Positions 1 through 10,319 of a DNA stretch of 64,000 nt are shown in pieces. Position 1 is the first letter of the stretch. Each line of letters begins with the position of its first letter. This DNA comes from Apodemus sylvaticus. Taxonomy: Eukaryota > Chordata > Mammalia > Rodentia > Muridae. The notes beneath the pieces are model-generated. The model worked only from the letters and a program-made list of their open reading frames with translations, was not told the DNA's origin and did no database searches. The DNA is taken from positions 2,117,501 to 2,181,500 of the forward strand of contig NC_067478.1 in assembly GCF_947179515.1 (NCBI RefSeq). The letters run 5' to 3'. The position numbers were made by a program, and so were the translations under genes.

Positions 1-223
1 GGGGGATCTGTAGGCCCCATGTGTTAGGCTCCTGGTTAAGTCCTCAGGATTGTTCCTTAGCTGAAGCTTGAAAAAACGCTTGAAGAACTCTTGAGAAGAA
101 ACGCCTATCCCTTCTTAGCAAATACCAAGAACTTTGGGGACCTTTTTAGGTCTGTCAGAAACAGGGGTTCTGAGTTATTCATGTAAGCATGAGAACTTGA
201 GCTGCATTCTAAGAACCTACGCT

Positions 224-225
<2 letters not shown>

Positions 226-273
<48 letters not shown>

Positions 274-279
274 TGGAAA

Positions 280-324
<45 letters not shown>

Positions 325-352
325 CAGACAGACAAATAGACAGGCAGATAAA
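226..352. repeat. (AGAT)n microsatellite with GACA transition
   Basis: About 25 AGAT units are interrupted once by TTGGAAAA near 273-279 and grade into GACAGACA at the 3' end. The array sits between the two halves of a B4/RSINE1 element. Confidence 0.97.
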
Positions 353-547
353 TGCCTGCCAGGCATAGTGGCTTACTTACAAATCCCAGCACTGGGAAGG
401 CAAAGACAAGTAGGTCCCAGGGGATCATTGGCTAGCTAGTCTAACAGAACCAGAGACCACCAAGTTCAGTGAGAGACCCTGTCTCAAACAAAACGAAGAG
501 TGACTGAGGTTGACCTCTGGCCTCCATGTCTCAGGCACACATGTCCC

Positions 548-548
<1 letters not shown>

Positions 549-580
<32 letters not shown>
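549..580. repeat. (CA)n microsatellite
   Basis: An uninterrupted run of about 16 CA units at the 3' end of the B4/RSINE1 element. Confidence 0.97.
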
Positions 581-583
<3 letters not shown>

Positions 584-585
584 GC

Positions 586-1332
586 AACAGCTCAGAGTAG
601 AGCCAATTTTAGTAAACTGTCATTTCTGAACAGTTGGGTAAATGCGAAATGTCTCAGGGGCCCCTTTGCTGAAAGATAAGACACACCTCCAGCCAGCTCT
701 CATTTACCTGAATCTATGTATATTCATCTGTCTCCAAGCAGCCAGGGTCAGCACACAAAGAATACACAGTTTCACTTTATCTTCCACCCACACCACACAT
801 TTGAGAGACTGCTACAATGAAGAGATCGGAACTTTCCACAGCTGCCGTTCTTCTTTCCACAGCTGCTGATAACTCTACAGGGACGCTTCCCTCTATCTTC
901 TTAGTTTTCCATCAGGACAAGCTTTCTCCAGAGTTCCCATGCCACCTGCCCAAGCTTGGTCTCCCATCCTGCTCCCAGTGTGGCACATCCTGGGACCCAG
1001 GTCCTTGTCTGGAATAACTTCTCTTGTTCTTCTTCTTTGCCCGCTCTTGCTGTCTGGAAGACGTAGACCAAGACAACCATAATGTCTGACCTGTACTTGC
1101 AGACAGACACGGGCCATGGATTCAAACCAACTGTGAAGCTAAGGGACCTTGCTCACGAGAGCAGGAGTTGAGTCCCAAGAGCACCTGGGTGGCAATGGCC
1201 GAGTGAGCATGGGATGTTTGAAATTGGACTGAAAGCCATGCTGAGAAAAAGGGAGGAAGAGAGGATGCAGAGATGAGTGTTGTTGGGTCCCAAGCAAAGA
1301 CGTGAGGGCCTTCAGTTGGCCTGGGTCTCAGG
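586..1332. other. No gene or named repeat recognised
   Basis: Mixed-composition DNA with only short open frames that overlap one another on both strands. I see no family text, splice structure or CpG enrichment. Confidence 0.5.
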
Positions 1333-1418
<86 letters not shown>

Positions 1419-1430
1419 TGAAGTTGTGTG
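1333..1430. repeat. (CT)n then (TG)n compound microsatellite
   Basis: About 20 CT units switch directly to about 24 TG units, with one TATG interruption. The antisense frame over it encodes HT/RE dipeptides and is an artefact. Confidence 0.97.
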
Positions 1431-1436
1431 CTGATT

Positions 1437-1800
1437 ACTTCTTGTCAACTTGACACAAACTAATCCAGTAAGAAGGAAATTCAATCAAGAAAATTGCATT
1501 AATCAGATTGGCCTGTGGGCAAATCTGTGGGACATTTTCTTTATTAAAGATTGAGGTGAGAGGATCCTGTCCTCTGCCACCCCTGAGCTGATGCTCTTAG
1601 GTTGTTTATGGGTAGAGGATGGGGGAACAAAAACCTGGGCAAGCCAAGGGGAGCAAACCAGTACTCCCCTGTAGTTTCTACTTCAGTTCCAGCCTCCAGG
1701 TCCTATTTAAGCTCCTGCAGACTTCTTTCAGTAATGGACCCTTCCCCAACCTGCCTCTTGTCATCGTACTTATCACTACAGCAATAGAAAGGAAACTGTG
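1437..1800 (+). mobile_element. Rodent dispersed repeat, type R (family name uncertain), + copy
   Basis: Starts CTTGTCAACTTGACACAAAC and ends with ACAGCAATAGAAAGGAAACT. The middle holds the recurrent text GATTGGCCTGTGGGCAAATC and CAAGCCAAGGGGAGCAA. I call this family 'R' here. Several copies occur in the window, and it is abundant in rodents. It could be an L1/Lx 3' end or an LTR; I cannot name it with certainty. Confidence 0.65.
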
Positions 1801-1822
1801 ACAACCTGAAAGTGTGGGTGTG

Positions 1823-1925
1823 CTTGTGTGTGTGTGTGTGTGTGTGCATATGTGTGTGACTGTATATGAGTGTGTGCATGAGTGTACACATGCATGTCAT
1901 TGCATGTATGTATGCATGTGCATGT
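1823..1925. repeat. (TG)n-rich microsatellite
   Basis: A pure TG run near 1823-1847 is followed by degenerate TG/CATG sequence. Confidence 0.9.
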
Positions 1926-2030
1926 GTTTAGGTCAGGGGGCAGCCTCCACTGTCATTCCTTAGCTGCCAATCACCTTGTTTTCTGAGATAAGGTCTCTCA
2001 CTGCCTGGAGCTTCATGAGAACAATTAAAC
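1925..2030 (-). mobile_element. RSINE1/B4-like fragment, antisense
   Basis: Text such as TTTAGGTCAGGGGGCAGCCT and GATAAGGTCTCTCACTG matches the 3' half of RSINE1 read in antisense. It is short and diverged. Confidence 0.4.
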
Positions 2031-2049
2031 TTCCGCAGGAGAAGACAAT

Positions 2050-2285
2050 AAGGTCTGTTAAGACTCCAGTCTTGAAAGTGGATCATTCCAACCCAGTCAA
2101 GCCTTCAGTGAACTGCATCACAGTCACTCTCTGACCTTAACCTCATGAGAAACCCCAGGCTGTGGCTACTTCTCCAGAGTGCCTGACCCACAGACTCTAT
2201 GAGAGAGTAGAATGGATTGCTGTTTTTTTAAGCCACTAAACTTGGTGACCATCTGTTATGAGGCTACAACTAACTTACTGGAGTA
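2050..2285 (+). mobile_element. MaLR/MLT1-type LTR 3' end
   Basis: The segment ending TTTTTTTAAGCCACTAAACT TGGTGACC, then a TTATGAGGCTACAACTAACT end, resembles the conserved 3' end of MLT1/MST LTRs, which usually read TTTTAAGCCACTAAGTTT...GTTA...AACTAATAC. It is old and diverged, with no internal region attached. Confidence 0.5.
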
Positions 2286-2364
2286 AAGGATTCTCTCCCT
2301 CCTCCTTAGTTATTTATGCTATGATAGAAACAGAAGATGGACATAGAACAGCCTGAGGTGGGAG

Positions 2365-2450
2365 CATTGTGAGTTCAAGAGGCTTAGATGATAGCTCAAT
2401 GGGTCAAGGACTCACTTTGTAATACAAAGGCCAAATACAGGAACCCCAGT
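2365..2450 (+). mobile_element. Degraded ID/B4-type SINE head
   Basis: AGATGATAGCTCAATGGGTCA followed about 35 bases later by GGAACCCCAGTATCC keeps the spacing of the A-box and B-box regions of a tRNA-derived SINE, but is strongly diverged. Confidence 0.35.
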
Positions 2451-2859
2451 ATCCTCATAACTTGGCTTAGCTCTCTACTGTACTCTCTCTCAGTTACCCA
2501 TAGAGCCCCACTCATGGTAGGCAGACCTACATCAGGACATAGCCACTAGAACGTGAGGATCCTCAGAAAAGGAGGGGCAGTTTTAGAGCTTGGCCCTCAA
2601 GTGACTAGGAGGGCTATAGACATAATCTATTTCAGTATCCTTCTGCAGCAGTTGAAAACCAGAAAACTCAGAGAATTTATGCATCTTGCTCCAGGCCTTT
2701 CAGTGAGTCTTTGCTCGATTGTCATCATTCAAGATTCAATGAGGCCTGCAGTTAGCACATCTTATGCAGTCACAAGGTCTGGAAACAGGCATCACTATAC
2801 TGATGAAGAAGGAAGAAAGTTGGGGCTTGGGGGTGGTTCCTGAATGAAGTGATTACTCT

Positions 2860-3072
2860 ATTCATCCATCTACCCAACATCCATCATCTATCCATCTGTC
2901 CATCCATCCATCTATTTATTTGTTTATCTGTTTGTCTGTGTATCCATCCATCTATTTGTTTATTCATCTATTCATTTATCAATCTAACCATCTGTGTGTC
3001 CATCCATCTATCTATCCATCCATCCATATATCCATCCATCCATCCATATATCCATCCATGTAACTATCTATA
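2860..3072. repeat. Degenerate (CATC)n/(TTAT)n array
   Basis: A mixture of CATC, TATT and TTTG tetranucleotides over 210 bases, with CCAT blocks toward the 3' end. The open frame across it (repeated I/H/P/S) is a repeat by-product. Confidence 0.9.
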
Positions 3073-3356
3073 CTTATAAGCACCGATTTCATACCTGACA
3101 CTATGTTGGGCCCAGCACAGCGATCACTGAAAACACGTTCTGCACATGTGATCCTCATAGTAGAGAAGACAGATATGAGTTATGTAGTCACCCTCCCCAT
3201 GATGGAAACAATGTAACCATGACAAGTGCTTTGAAGAGGAGACTGAGTGATACTGTGTTTGTTCATTCTAAGTAACTTCTCCAAAGAAATGAGGGCTCAT
3301 TTATTACCTGACAACCTAGAATTATGTTCTCATATCCATGAAATAATGATTTCTAT

Positions 3357-3707
3357 TCAGACTTGGTTTGTTTGGTTTGTTTTTTTCTCAGATACTATAT
3401 TTTCTACCTCCATCACTTCCATTTGAGTTTCTTTTATATCTTCCATTTCTTTCATAATTGACTTTGTGTTTGTTGGAACATCCTTGAATGTGTTTATGAG
3501 ATTTTGAATAGCTATTTCAATGTCCTTGCCTGCTAGTTTCCTGGCCTTGGCCATTCCTTGACTTTTTCTTTTCTTTTTTGAATTTTTCAGGTTGTGAGTC
3601 ATATGTTCCTGCTGTGTTTGTATGTTCAATGGTTTCCTATTAGATGTCAGATAATAGGAAGTGTATAGTGTTGGATTTGAAGTTTGTTCTGTTCCTTTAA
3701 AGAGCAT
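3357..3707 (-). pseudogene. L1/HAL1 ORF1-like remnant
   Basis: The minus strand encodes 116 residues including NLKNSKKKRKSQGMAKARK, IEIAIQNLINTFKDV and MKEMEDIKETQMEVMEVEN. This is the lysine-rich, coiled-coil-prone text of the N-terminal half of LINE ORF1 proteins of the old L1M/HAL1 type. Only this short piece is open. No RRM or C-terminal domain follows, so it is a dead fragment. Confidence 0.6.
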
Positions 3708-3744
3708 TGAACTTCAGGACTGGAGAGATGGCTCTGTGTCAGGC

Positions 3745-5430
3745 ACACAAATGTAAAGACCTGGATTCAGATCCCTAGGGTCTTATGCAGAAAAGGAAGG
3801 ACTTGGGTTCAGACCCCAGTGTCTGATGCCTAAATGTGGGGAAACTGGGTTCAGATCCCAGTGTCTGATGCCTAAATGGGGGAAAACTGGGTTCAGATCC
3901 CAGTGTCTGATGCCTAAATGTGGGAAAACTGGGTCCAGATCCCAGTGTCTGATGCCTAAATGGGGGAAACTGGGTTCAGATCCCAGTGTCTGATGCCTAA
4001 ATGGGGGAAAACTGGGTCCAGATCCCAGTGTCTGATGCCTAAATGTGGGGAAACTGGGTTCAGATCCCAGTGTCTGATGCCTAAATGTGGGAAAACTGGG
4101 TTCAGACCCCAGTGTCTGATGCCTAAATGTGGGGAAACTGGGTTCAGATCCCAGTGTCTGATGCCTAAATGTGGGGAAACTGGGTTCAGACCCCAGTGTC
4201 TGATGCCTAAATGTGGGGAAACTGGGTTCAGATCCCAGTGTCTGATGCCTAAATGGGGGAAAACTGGGTCCAGATCCCAGTGTCTGATGCCTAAATGTGG
4301 GGAAACTGGGTTCAGATCCCAGTGTCTGATGCCTAAATGTGGGGAAACTGGGTTCAGATCCCAGTGTCTGATGCCTAAATGGGGGAAAACTGGGTCCAGA
4401 TCCCAGTGTCTGATGCCTAAATGTGGGGAAACTGGGTTCAGATCCCAGTGTCTGATGCCTAAATGGGGGAAAACTGGGTCCAGATCCCAGTGTCTGATGC
4501 CTAAATGTGGGGAAACTGGGTTCAGATCCCAGTGTCTGATGCCTAAATGGGGGAAAACTGGGTCCAGATCCCAGTGTCTGATGCCTAAATGTGGGGAAAC
4601 TGGGTTCAGATCCCAGTGTCTGATGCCTAAATGGGGGAAAACTGGGTCCAGATCCCAGTGTCTGATGCCTAAATGTGGGGAAACTGGGTTCAGACCCCAG
4701 TGTCTGATGCCTAAATGTGGGGAAACTGGGTTCAGATCCCAGTGTCTGATGCCTAAATGGGGGAAAACTGGGTCCAGATCCCAGTGTCTGATGCCTAAAT
4801 GTGGGGTAACTGGGTTCAGATCCCAGTGTCTGATGCCTAAATGGGGGAAAACTGGGTCCAGATCCCAGTGTCTGATGCCTAAATGTGGGGAAACTGGGTT
4901 CAGATCCCAGTGTCTGATGCCTAAATGTGGGGAAACTGGGTTCAGATCCCAGTGTCTGATGCCTAAATGGGGGAAACTGGGTTCAGATCCCAGTGTCTGA
5001 TGCCTAAATGTGGGGAAAACTGGGTCCAGATCCCAGTGTCTGATGCCTAAATGGGGGAAACTGGGTTCAGACCCCAGTGTCTGATGCCTAAATGTGGGGA
5101 AACTGGGTTCAGATCCCAGTGTCTGATGCCTAAATGGGGGAAAACTGGGTTCAGACCCCAGTGTCTGATGCCTAAATGGGGGAAACTGGGTTCAGATCCC
5201 AGTGTCTGATGCCTAAATGGGGGAAAACTGGGTCCAGATCCCAGTGTCTGATGCCTAAATGTGGGGAAACTGGGTTCAGATCCCAGTGTCTGATGCCTAA
5301 ATGTGGGAAAACTGGGTTCAGATCTCAGTGTCTGATGCTCACATTGGAAAACCTGCGCCCACATCCCCAGTGTCTGATGCACACACATTGGAGGACCTGG
5401 GTTCACGTCCCCAGTACCCCGACAAAAGGC
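3745..5430. repeat. 42-bp minisatellite, about 40 copies
   Basis: The unit carries the landmarks CTGATGCCTAAATG, GGGGAAACTGGG and TTCAGATCCCAGTGT. Two main variants exist: TGTGGGGAAACTGGGTTCAG and GGGGGAAAACTGGGTCCAG. The central copies are nearly identical, while the first two and last three are clearly diverged. Some units are 41 or 43 bases. Because 42 is a multiple of three, long open frames exist on both strands (3960-5000 plus; 5047-5463 minus); these are not genes. Confidence 0.98.
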
Positions 5431-5544
5431 AGGCACAAAGGGATATGTTTGTGACCCTAGCATTGACAGAGGAGCTCAGAGACAGCTGGGCCTTGAGCTC
5501 ACTGGTCAATTAGTCCAGACAAATGGGTGAGCCTCAAGTTCAGA

Positions 5545-5876
5545 GAGCAGCAGACAGGTCTGTACAGCGTCTTCTTCATCCATGTTTGACAGTGGAGGAC
5601 CCACCCTATGGGCGCAGTGCCACCCCTGGGCAGGTGGTCCTAGATGGTATAAAAGACAGGCTGAGCAAGCCAGGGGGAGCAAGCCAGCCCTCAAGGTTCC
5701 TCTATGGCTTTTGCTTCAGTTCCAGCCTCCATGTTAACCTCCTGCCCTGAGTCCTTGCCCTCACTGCCCTCAGTGATGGAATGTGTCCTGAAAGTTGTAG
5801 GCTGAAATAAACCCTTTCCTCCCCAAGTTGCTTTTAGCCATGGCATTTTGTCACAGCAACAGAAACCCTAAGACAG
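5545..5876 (+). mobile_element. Rodent dispersed repeat, type R, + copy inserted in RSINE1
   Basis: Contains CCACCCCTGGGCAGGTGGTC, GAGCAAGCCAGCCCTCAAGG, ATAAACCCTTTCCTCCCC and CACAGCAACAGAAACCCTAA, the 3' portion of the type-R family. It interrupts the RSINE1 body and tail. The AATAAA-like signal inside is part of the repeat consensus. Confidence 0.7.
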
Positions 5877-5945
5877 TGAGAGACTGTTTAAAAATAAAGT
5901 GGATCATGATAAAGGAACACATGTGACATCAATTTCTGTCTTCCA

Positions 5946-6224
5946 TACACATACATAATATATACATACATACATACATACATACATACATACATACATA
6001 GGATACATACATATTACACATACATGCTACACATATATACTATACACACATACAAATATGCTATACATGCTATACATACATTCACACATAAATACTATAC
6101 ATACATATAAATTAGACACACACATATATATAGTAGACACACACAGTACACTCATATCACAGATACACATATACTATACACACAGCCTTTGATGCACTCT
6201 CTCTGCCTCTTTCTCTTTTTCTCT

Positions 6225-6261
<37 letters not shown>

Positions 6262-6516
6262 TAGACACACATAGTACTCACATACTACAGATACACATAT
6301 ACTATACACAGTCTTTAGCTCTTTCTCTCTCACACACACACACACTCACATACACACTCACACACACACACTCACTCTACACTCACACACACATTCACTC
6401 TACACTCATACACACACTCTCACACACACACACTCACACACACTCTCACATATACTCTCTCTCACACACACACACACACTCTCACACACACTAACACACA
6501 CACACACACACACCAT
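5946..6516. repeat. CA/CATA/CT-rich microsatellite complex
   Basis: (CATA)n at 5962-6000, degenerate ACATAT to 6180, (CA)n at 6226-6256, more TA/CA sequence to about 6310, then CA and CTCACA repeats to 6514. The frames over it encode HT or VC repeats and are artefacts. Confidence 0.95.
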
Positions 6517-6830
6517 CTCCCTAGCGTGCTGAGCTTTGCCTCTACACATAGTAACTTTGGCCTTGGCAATTCCAACATTTACTTTTCAACTCTGTTCCTG
6601 TAGGCCCAGATCATCTTTAATTTAGACTAATTTATCCCATGAGAAGAGCAATACCCTTCTAAACACAAAACCGTGTTTTATACATGTTGGTTACAGCTGC
6701 ATTCACCAAGAAACATTTCCCTTCAGTCTCAGTTCTATGGAGTATTTGGAGGGGCATTGTTAGCTTGACTTTAAGCCTCTGGTAAGATTGAATAGTTAGT
6801 CTCTCTGTCTCAGACTTTTCTTTCTCAGGA
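6517..6830. other. No gene or named repeat recognised
   Basis: AT-leaning unique-looking sequence with no convincing open frame. Confidence 0.5.
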
Positions 6831-6831
6831 G

Positions 6832-7160
6832 CTGTCTTAAGTTTCTTTATCTGTTCCTGTGATAAAATTCCCTGATAAAGCAGCTTAAGAGAGGAAGGGT
6901 TTCTTTTGGGTTAAAGTGTACAGACCATCAAGAAGTGAAAATCAGCGAGAGGAGCTTTTAGCTGCAACACGTCCACAATCAGGAAACAGTGGAGGCTGGA
7001 TGCTGCACTCAGCCTGCTCTCTCCTTTTCAGACATCCAAGATCTCAGCCCAGGGAATGGTGCCGCCCACAGTGGGCAGGTCTTCCTGCTCAATTAACTTG
7101 ATCAAGACAACCACACACAGGTATGCCCCAAGGATAACCTAACTTAATACTTTACTGTAG
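6832..7160 (-). mobile_element. Rodent dispersed repeat, type R, antisense copy
   Basis: Reads TTCCTGTGATAAAATTCCCT, then GAGGAAGGGTTTCTTTTGGG, CTCAGCCTGCTCTCTCCTTT and GGTGCCGCCCACAGTGGGC, the antisense of type-R text in the expected order. Confidence 0.6.
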
Positions 7161-7199
7161 TGTTTGGAGGCTTGTCTCCTAGGTGAGTCTACCTCCGGT

Positions 7200-9212
7200 C
7201 AGGTGAACAACATTAATCGCCACAGGACCTTTTTTATTACTAATTAATTTCACTACTCATTATTGGTCTGTATTTTTGTATTTCCTTGGTTCAGTTTTTG
7301 GTAACTCATACATGTCTAGAAGTATTTTTTTCTCTGTTTTTTAAATTCAGTGATATGTAAGTTTCAAAAATAAATCCTAGTGATTCTCTAGATTTCGTGT
7401 CATTTGTTCTTATATCTCCTCTTTTTTTAAAATTTTAATCTCTAAGTCTATTGATTTGAGACTTTTCTTTTGTTTGGCTAGGTTGGCTAATAGTTTGTCC
7501 ATCTTGTTAATCATTGTAGATGAGGTAAGGTGAGTTCAGGGTGGCATGGCCATAGACTTGTTAATTATTTCAAAGAACCAATCTTCATTTTATTGTTCCT
7601 TTGTGTGCCTTGTTTAGATTCTATCTCAGCTCTGGTCTTTTTATTTCTGTGACTAGCTTAATGTTTTTCTTGTTCTTCTTTCCCCAAGACTATGAGATGC
7701 ATCATTAGGTCATTTATCTGAAACTTCTTTTTGTTTTTATAAAATGTAGCCTCTTGTAACTGTAAACTTTTCTCATAGAATTGCATTTGCAGTACCCCAT
7801 GGATTCTGTTGCACTGTGCTTTAATTTTCATGTGATTCCAGGAATTTAAAAAAAATTCCCCCCTAATAATGCACGCTTAACCAAAAGTTTATTGTTCGGT
7901 CTCTACATTCTTATATAATCTCCCTTGCTCTTGATGTGTGGTTTCATTCTATTATGCTCTGATAAAATGCAAAAAATATTTTAACTTTTTTCCTACTTTG
8001 TAAGACTTGCACCTAAATTATGAATCTATTCTGGCCAAATTCTATAAACTGCTAACATACCTTATAGTTGATGGATGGAGTGTTCTGTAGATGTAGCTTG
8101 TTGGTTTAACCTATAGTGTGATTTTACTGAGGTTGAGTTCTAAATATTTTGGGCTGGATAGCTCACTTAATAAAGAGAATGTGGTATTGAAGTCACCTCT
8201 TATTATTGTATCAGGACTTACCTGTATCTTTATGTATCTGATTTGTGGAGCTGAGTGTATTGACATCTCTTGCATATTTGTTAGCAATCATTATTTATCT
8301 CCCCACCAAAATGGACTCTTCACTCTCTGTGATTTTAACTGTGAAAGGAAATACATTCTTCCTTCTACAAGCTCTGTCCAATCGTGGTGTTTTATCATAG
8401 CAGAAGAAAGGTAACTAATACACCCTGCTTGTCTCTGGGGTCCAGTTTCCCAGAACATTATTTTCCTTCCTTCTCCCACCTCACTTTCAGTCTGTGTTTT
8501 GCTGCTAAGATGTGTTTCTTGGAGGTATCTGTTTCTAAAAATTATTTATTCTGTGTGTATGGATGCTTTGCTTGTGTGCATCTCAGTGAACCACATGTGT
8601 GGCTGTGCCCACAGAGGCCAGAAGGGGACATTGGATCCCTTGGGGCTGATGTTACAGATGGTTGTGAGCTCCCGTGTAAATGCTGGAAATTGAACCCAGC
8701 TCTTTAGGAAGAGTAGCAAGTGCTCTGACCACTGAACCGTTCCTCCATCCCCATCTTTTTCTTTTAAATACAATCAGCTCATCTCTGTTTTTTAATTTGA
8801 GAAGACAATAAAAATCTAGTTACAACTGAAAAGCAGGTACCGATTCTTGTCATTTTGATATTTTGTAGCAATTCAATTCTTCCTGAGTCTCATTTTGTTT
8901 ATCCACTCTTCTAGTGGATTCCTCTGCACTGGGCTTGGTGTTTATCTTCACTTCTGTGTGTGAGATTCCTCTGAGCATCTTCTGCAGGGTTTCATGCTTA
9001 TCTTGGAAGGTCTTTATTTCTCCTTCAACTTGGAAGAACAACTTTGCTATATATAGTAATCGAGTTTGGCAGCTATTTTCTTTCAGGGTTGGAAATACAT
9101 CATTTCCCCATCTCCTGACCTTTGGAGCTTCTGTGAAGAACCATGCTGGTATTTTGATGATATTCACAGGAGAGTTGGCACCATACTCAACCCCTCTAGA
9201 ATTTTTGGTCTG
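7200..9212 (-). mobile_element. Old L1 ORF2 remnant, antisense
   Basis: Typical L1 antisense phrases occur in order: TTGGTCTGTATTTTTGTATT, TCAAAGAACCAATCTTCATT, TTATTGTATCAGGACTTACC, GCTAAGATGTGTTTCTTGGA, GTTTCATGCTTATCTTGGAA, GAACCATGCTGGTATTTTGA. Many stops and indels are present in every frame, so it is long dead. A B3 SINE interrupts it at 8532-8762. Confidence 0.75.
8532..8762 (-). mobile_element. B3-type SINE, antisense, inside L1
   Basis: Antisense B3 text: CAGAGGCCAGAAGGGGACAT, GATGGTTGTGAGCTCCC, TGCTGGAAATTGAACCCAG and GTGCTCTGACCACTGAACC, ending in CCTCCATCCCC. It divides the L1 remnant. Confidence 0.8.
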
Positions 9213-9332
9213 AGGCTTGTTCTTAGAAACAAGGTTTCACCCTGTAATCCAGGCAGGCTTCAAACTCATGATGATCCTCCTGCCTCAGACTTCTCAGTGC
9301 TGTGATTACAGGTGTGAGCCACAGTGACCGAT
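9213..9332 (-). mobile_element. B1 SINE, antisense
   Basis: GAAACAAGGTTTCACCCTGT, CAGGCAGGCTTCAAACTCAT, CTCCTGCCTCAGACTTC and GTGCTGTGATTACAGGTG are antisense B1 text. Diverged, at the end of the L1. Confidence 0.75.
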
Positions 9333-9490
9333 GCATATTTTTCTCCTGCAGTTTTCGGTGTCATTTCTCTGTCTTGCATTCTCAGCACTTAGTGTGGGGA
9401 GGCTTTGGGCTGGTCATGTCTGTCTGTGGTTCTAAATGCACCATAGACCTACATGTCTATTTCTTTACCAAGACAAGGATCTTTTTTCAA

Positions 9491-9556
9491 TCAGTAAGTG
9501 CTTGCCTTGCAAACATGAGGCCCTGAAGTTGATCCCTGGGTTTAAAAAAAACAATA
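9491..9556 (+). mobile_element. ID-type SINE fragment
   Basis: GTGCTTGCCTTGCAAACATG, GAAGTTGATCCCTGGG and a following A-run match the second half and tail of an ID element. Confidence 0.5.
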
Positions 9557-9561
9557 TCCAG

Positions 9562-9815
9562 ATAGGACTGGAGGAATGGTTCTGCCACTAAGAACATGTT
9601 CTGCTCTCCAGAGGAACTGAATTCTGCTCTCAGCACCCATGCTGAGTGGCTCGCAACTGCCTGTAACTACAGCTCCAGGGAATCTGATGCCTTCTTCAGG
9701 TTTCCTCGGAGAACCCATAAACACATAGTGGCAATCACTCTCACAGACACTGACACATAGACACACAGAAATACACGCACAGACACACGGACTCACACAT
9801 TTAAAAAATCTTGTT
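9562..9815 (+). mobile_element. B3-type SINE
   Basis: GGACTGGAGGAATGGTTCTG, GAACTGAATTCTGCTCTCAG, CAACTGCCTGTAACTACAGC and GGAATCTGATGCCTTCTTCA, followed by ACAC-rich sequence and an A-rich end. It sits directly after an ID-type fragment. Confidence 0.75.
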
Positions 9816-9903
9816 TTAAAAGAAAAACCTGAGACTGGAGGATCAGAATGTAGAGGTAAGGTATGACTGCATAACTAGCTTCTCATAAAGAAAAACAAAG
9901 AAA

Positions 9904-10205
9904 AGACAGTCGGGGTGTGTGTACATGTATGTGTGCATGTGTGTGTACATGTACATGTGTGCATGCATGTGTCTGTGTTTGTGCATGTCTGTGTGTACAT
10001 ACATGTGTGCATGTGCATACGTATGTCTGTGTGTGTCAGTGTGCATATGTGTGTGCATGAGTGTGTCTGTGTCTGTGTGTGCATATGTGTATTGTGTATT
10101 CACATTCATGTTTGTATGTATATGCATGCATGTCTCTGTGTATGTGTCTGTGCGTGTGCACATGTCTCTGTGTGTATGTCTGTATGCATGTGTGTGCTGG
10201 CAGTG
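9904..10205. repeat. (TGTGTGCATG)-type GT-rich array
   Basis: About 300 bases of TG with interspersed CATG and CTG. Both strands are open in several frames (VC or HT repeats) only because of low complexity. Confidence 0.95.
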
Positions 10206-10211
10206 ATGGTG

Positions 10212-10312
10212 TTAAAATGAGCCAGGTATGATAACACATACCTATAATCTGAGCATTTAGGAGGCTGAGGCAGGAGGATTGCCAGGAGGATGGTTTCCAG
10301 TTCAGGGCAATT
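10212..10312 (+). mobile_element. B1 SINE, 5' part
   Basis: AGCCAGGTATGATAACACAT, CTATAATCTGAGCATTTAGG and AGGCTGAGGCAGGAGGATTG are diverged B1 text. Confidence 0.65.
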
Positions 10313-10319
10313 ACAAATA

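Larger units (their letters stand above)
180..585 (+). mobile_element. B4/RSINE1 SINE with a tetranucleotide array in its linker
   Basis: An ID-like head remnant (180-222) is followed, after an AGAT array, by the B1-like part (GCCAGGCATAGTGGCTTAC...) from about 357. The characteristic tail GAGAGACCCTGTCTCAAA, a TGACCTCTGGCCTCCA segment and a terminal CA run complete the element. Order and text fit B4/RSINE1 in + orientation. Confidence 0.75.
3716..5945 (+). mobile_element. RSINE1/B4 element expanded by a minisatellite and split by an insertion
   Basis: The head GGACTGGAGAGATGGCTCTG (3717) and the B-box-like GGATTCAGATCCC mark a tRNA-derived SINE start. After the 42-bp array the B1-related body resumes (about 5430-5545: GACCCTAGCATTGACAGAGG, GAGCCTCAAGTTCAGAGAG). 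The tail (GAGAGACTGTTTAAAAATAA...GTCTTCCATACACATAC) is found only after a type-R insertion, at about 5877-5945. The original element was therefore about 250 bases and has been enlarged roughly ninefold. Confidence 0.6.

Noticed and set aside
3960..5000. 346-codon frame of 14-residue repeats as a possible repeat protein
   Set aside because: Explained by a 42-bp minisatellite derived from a SINE; copies of 41 and 43 bases break the frame on either side, and no promoter, splice or start context is seen.
3745..5430. CRISPR-like regular array
   Set aside because: Units are directly adjacent with no unique spacers, and the DNA is mammalian; it is a minisatellite.
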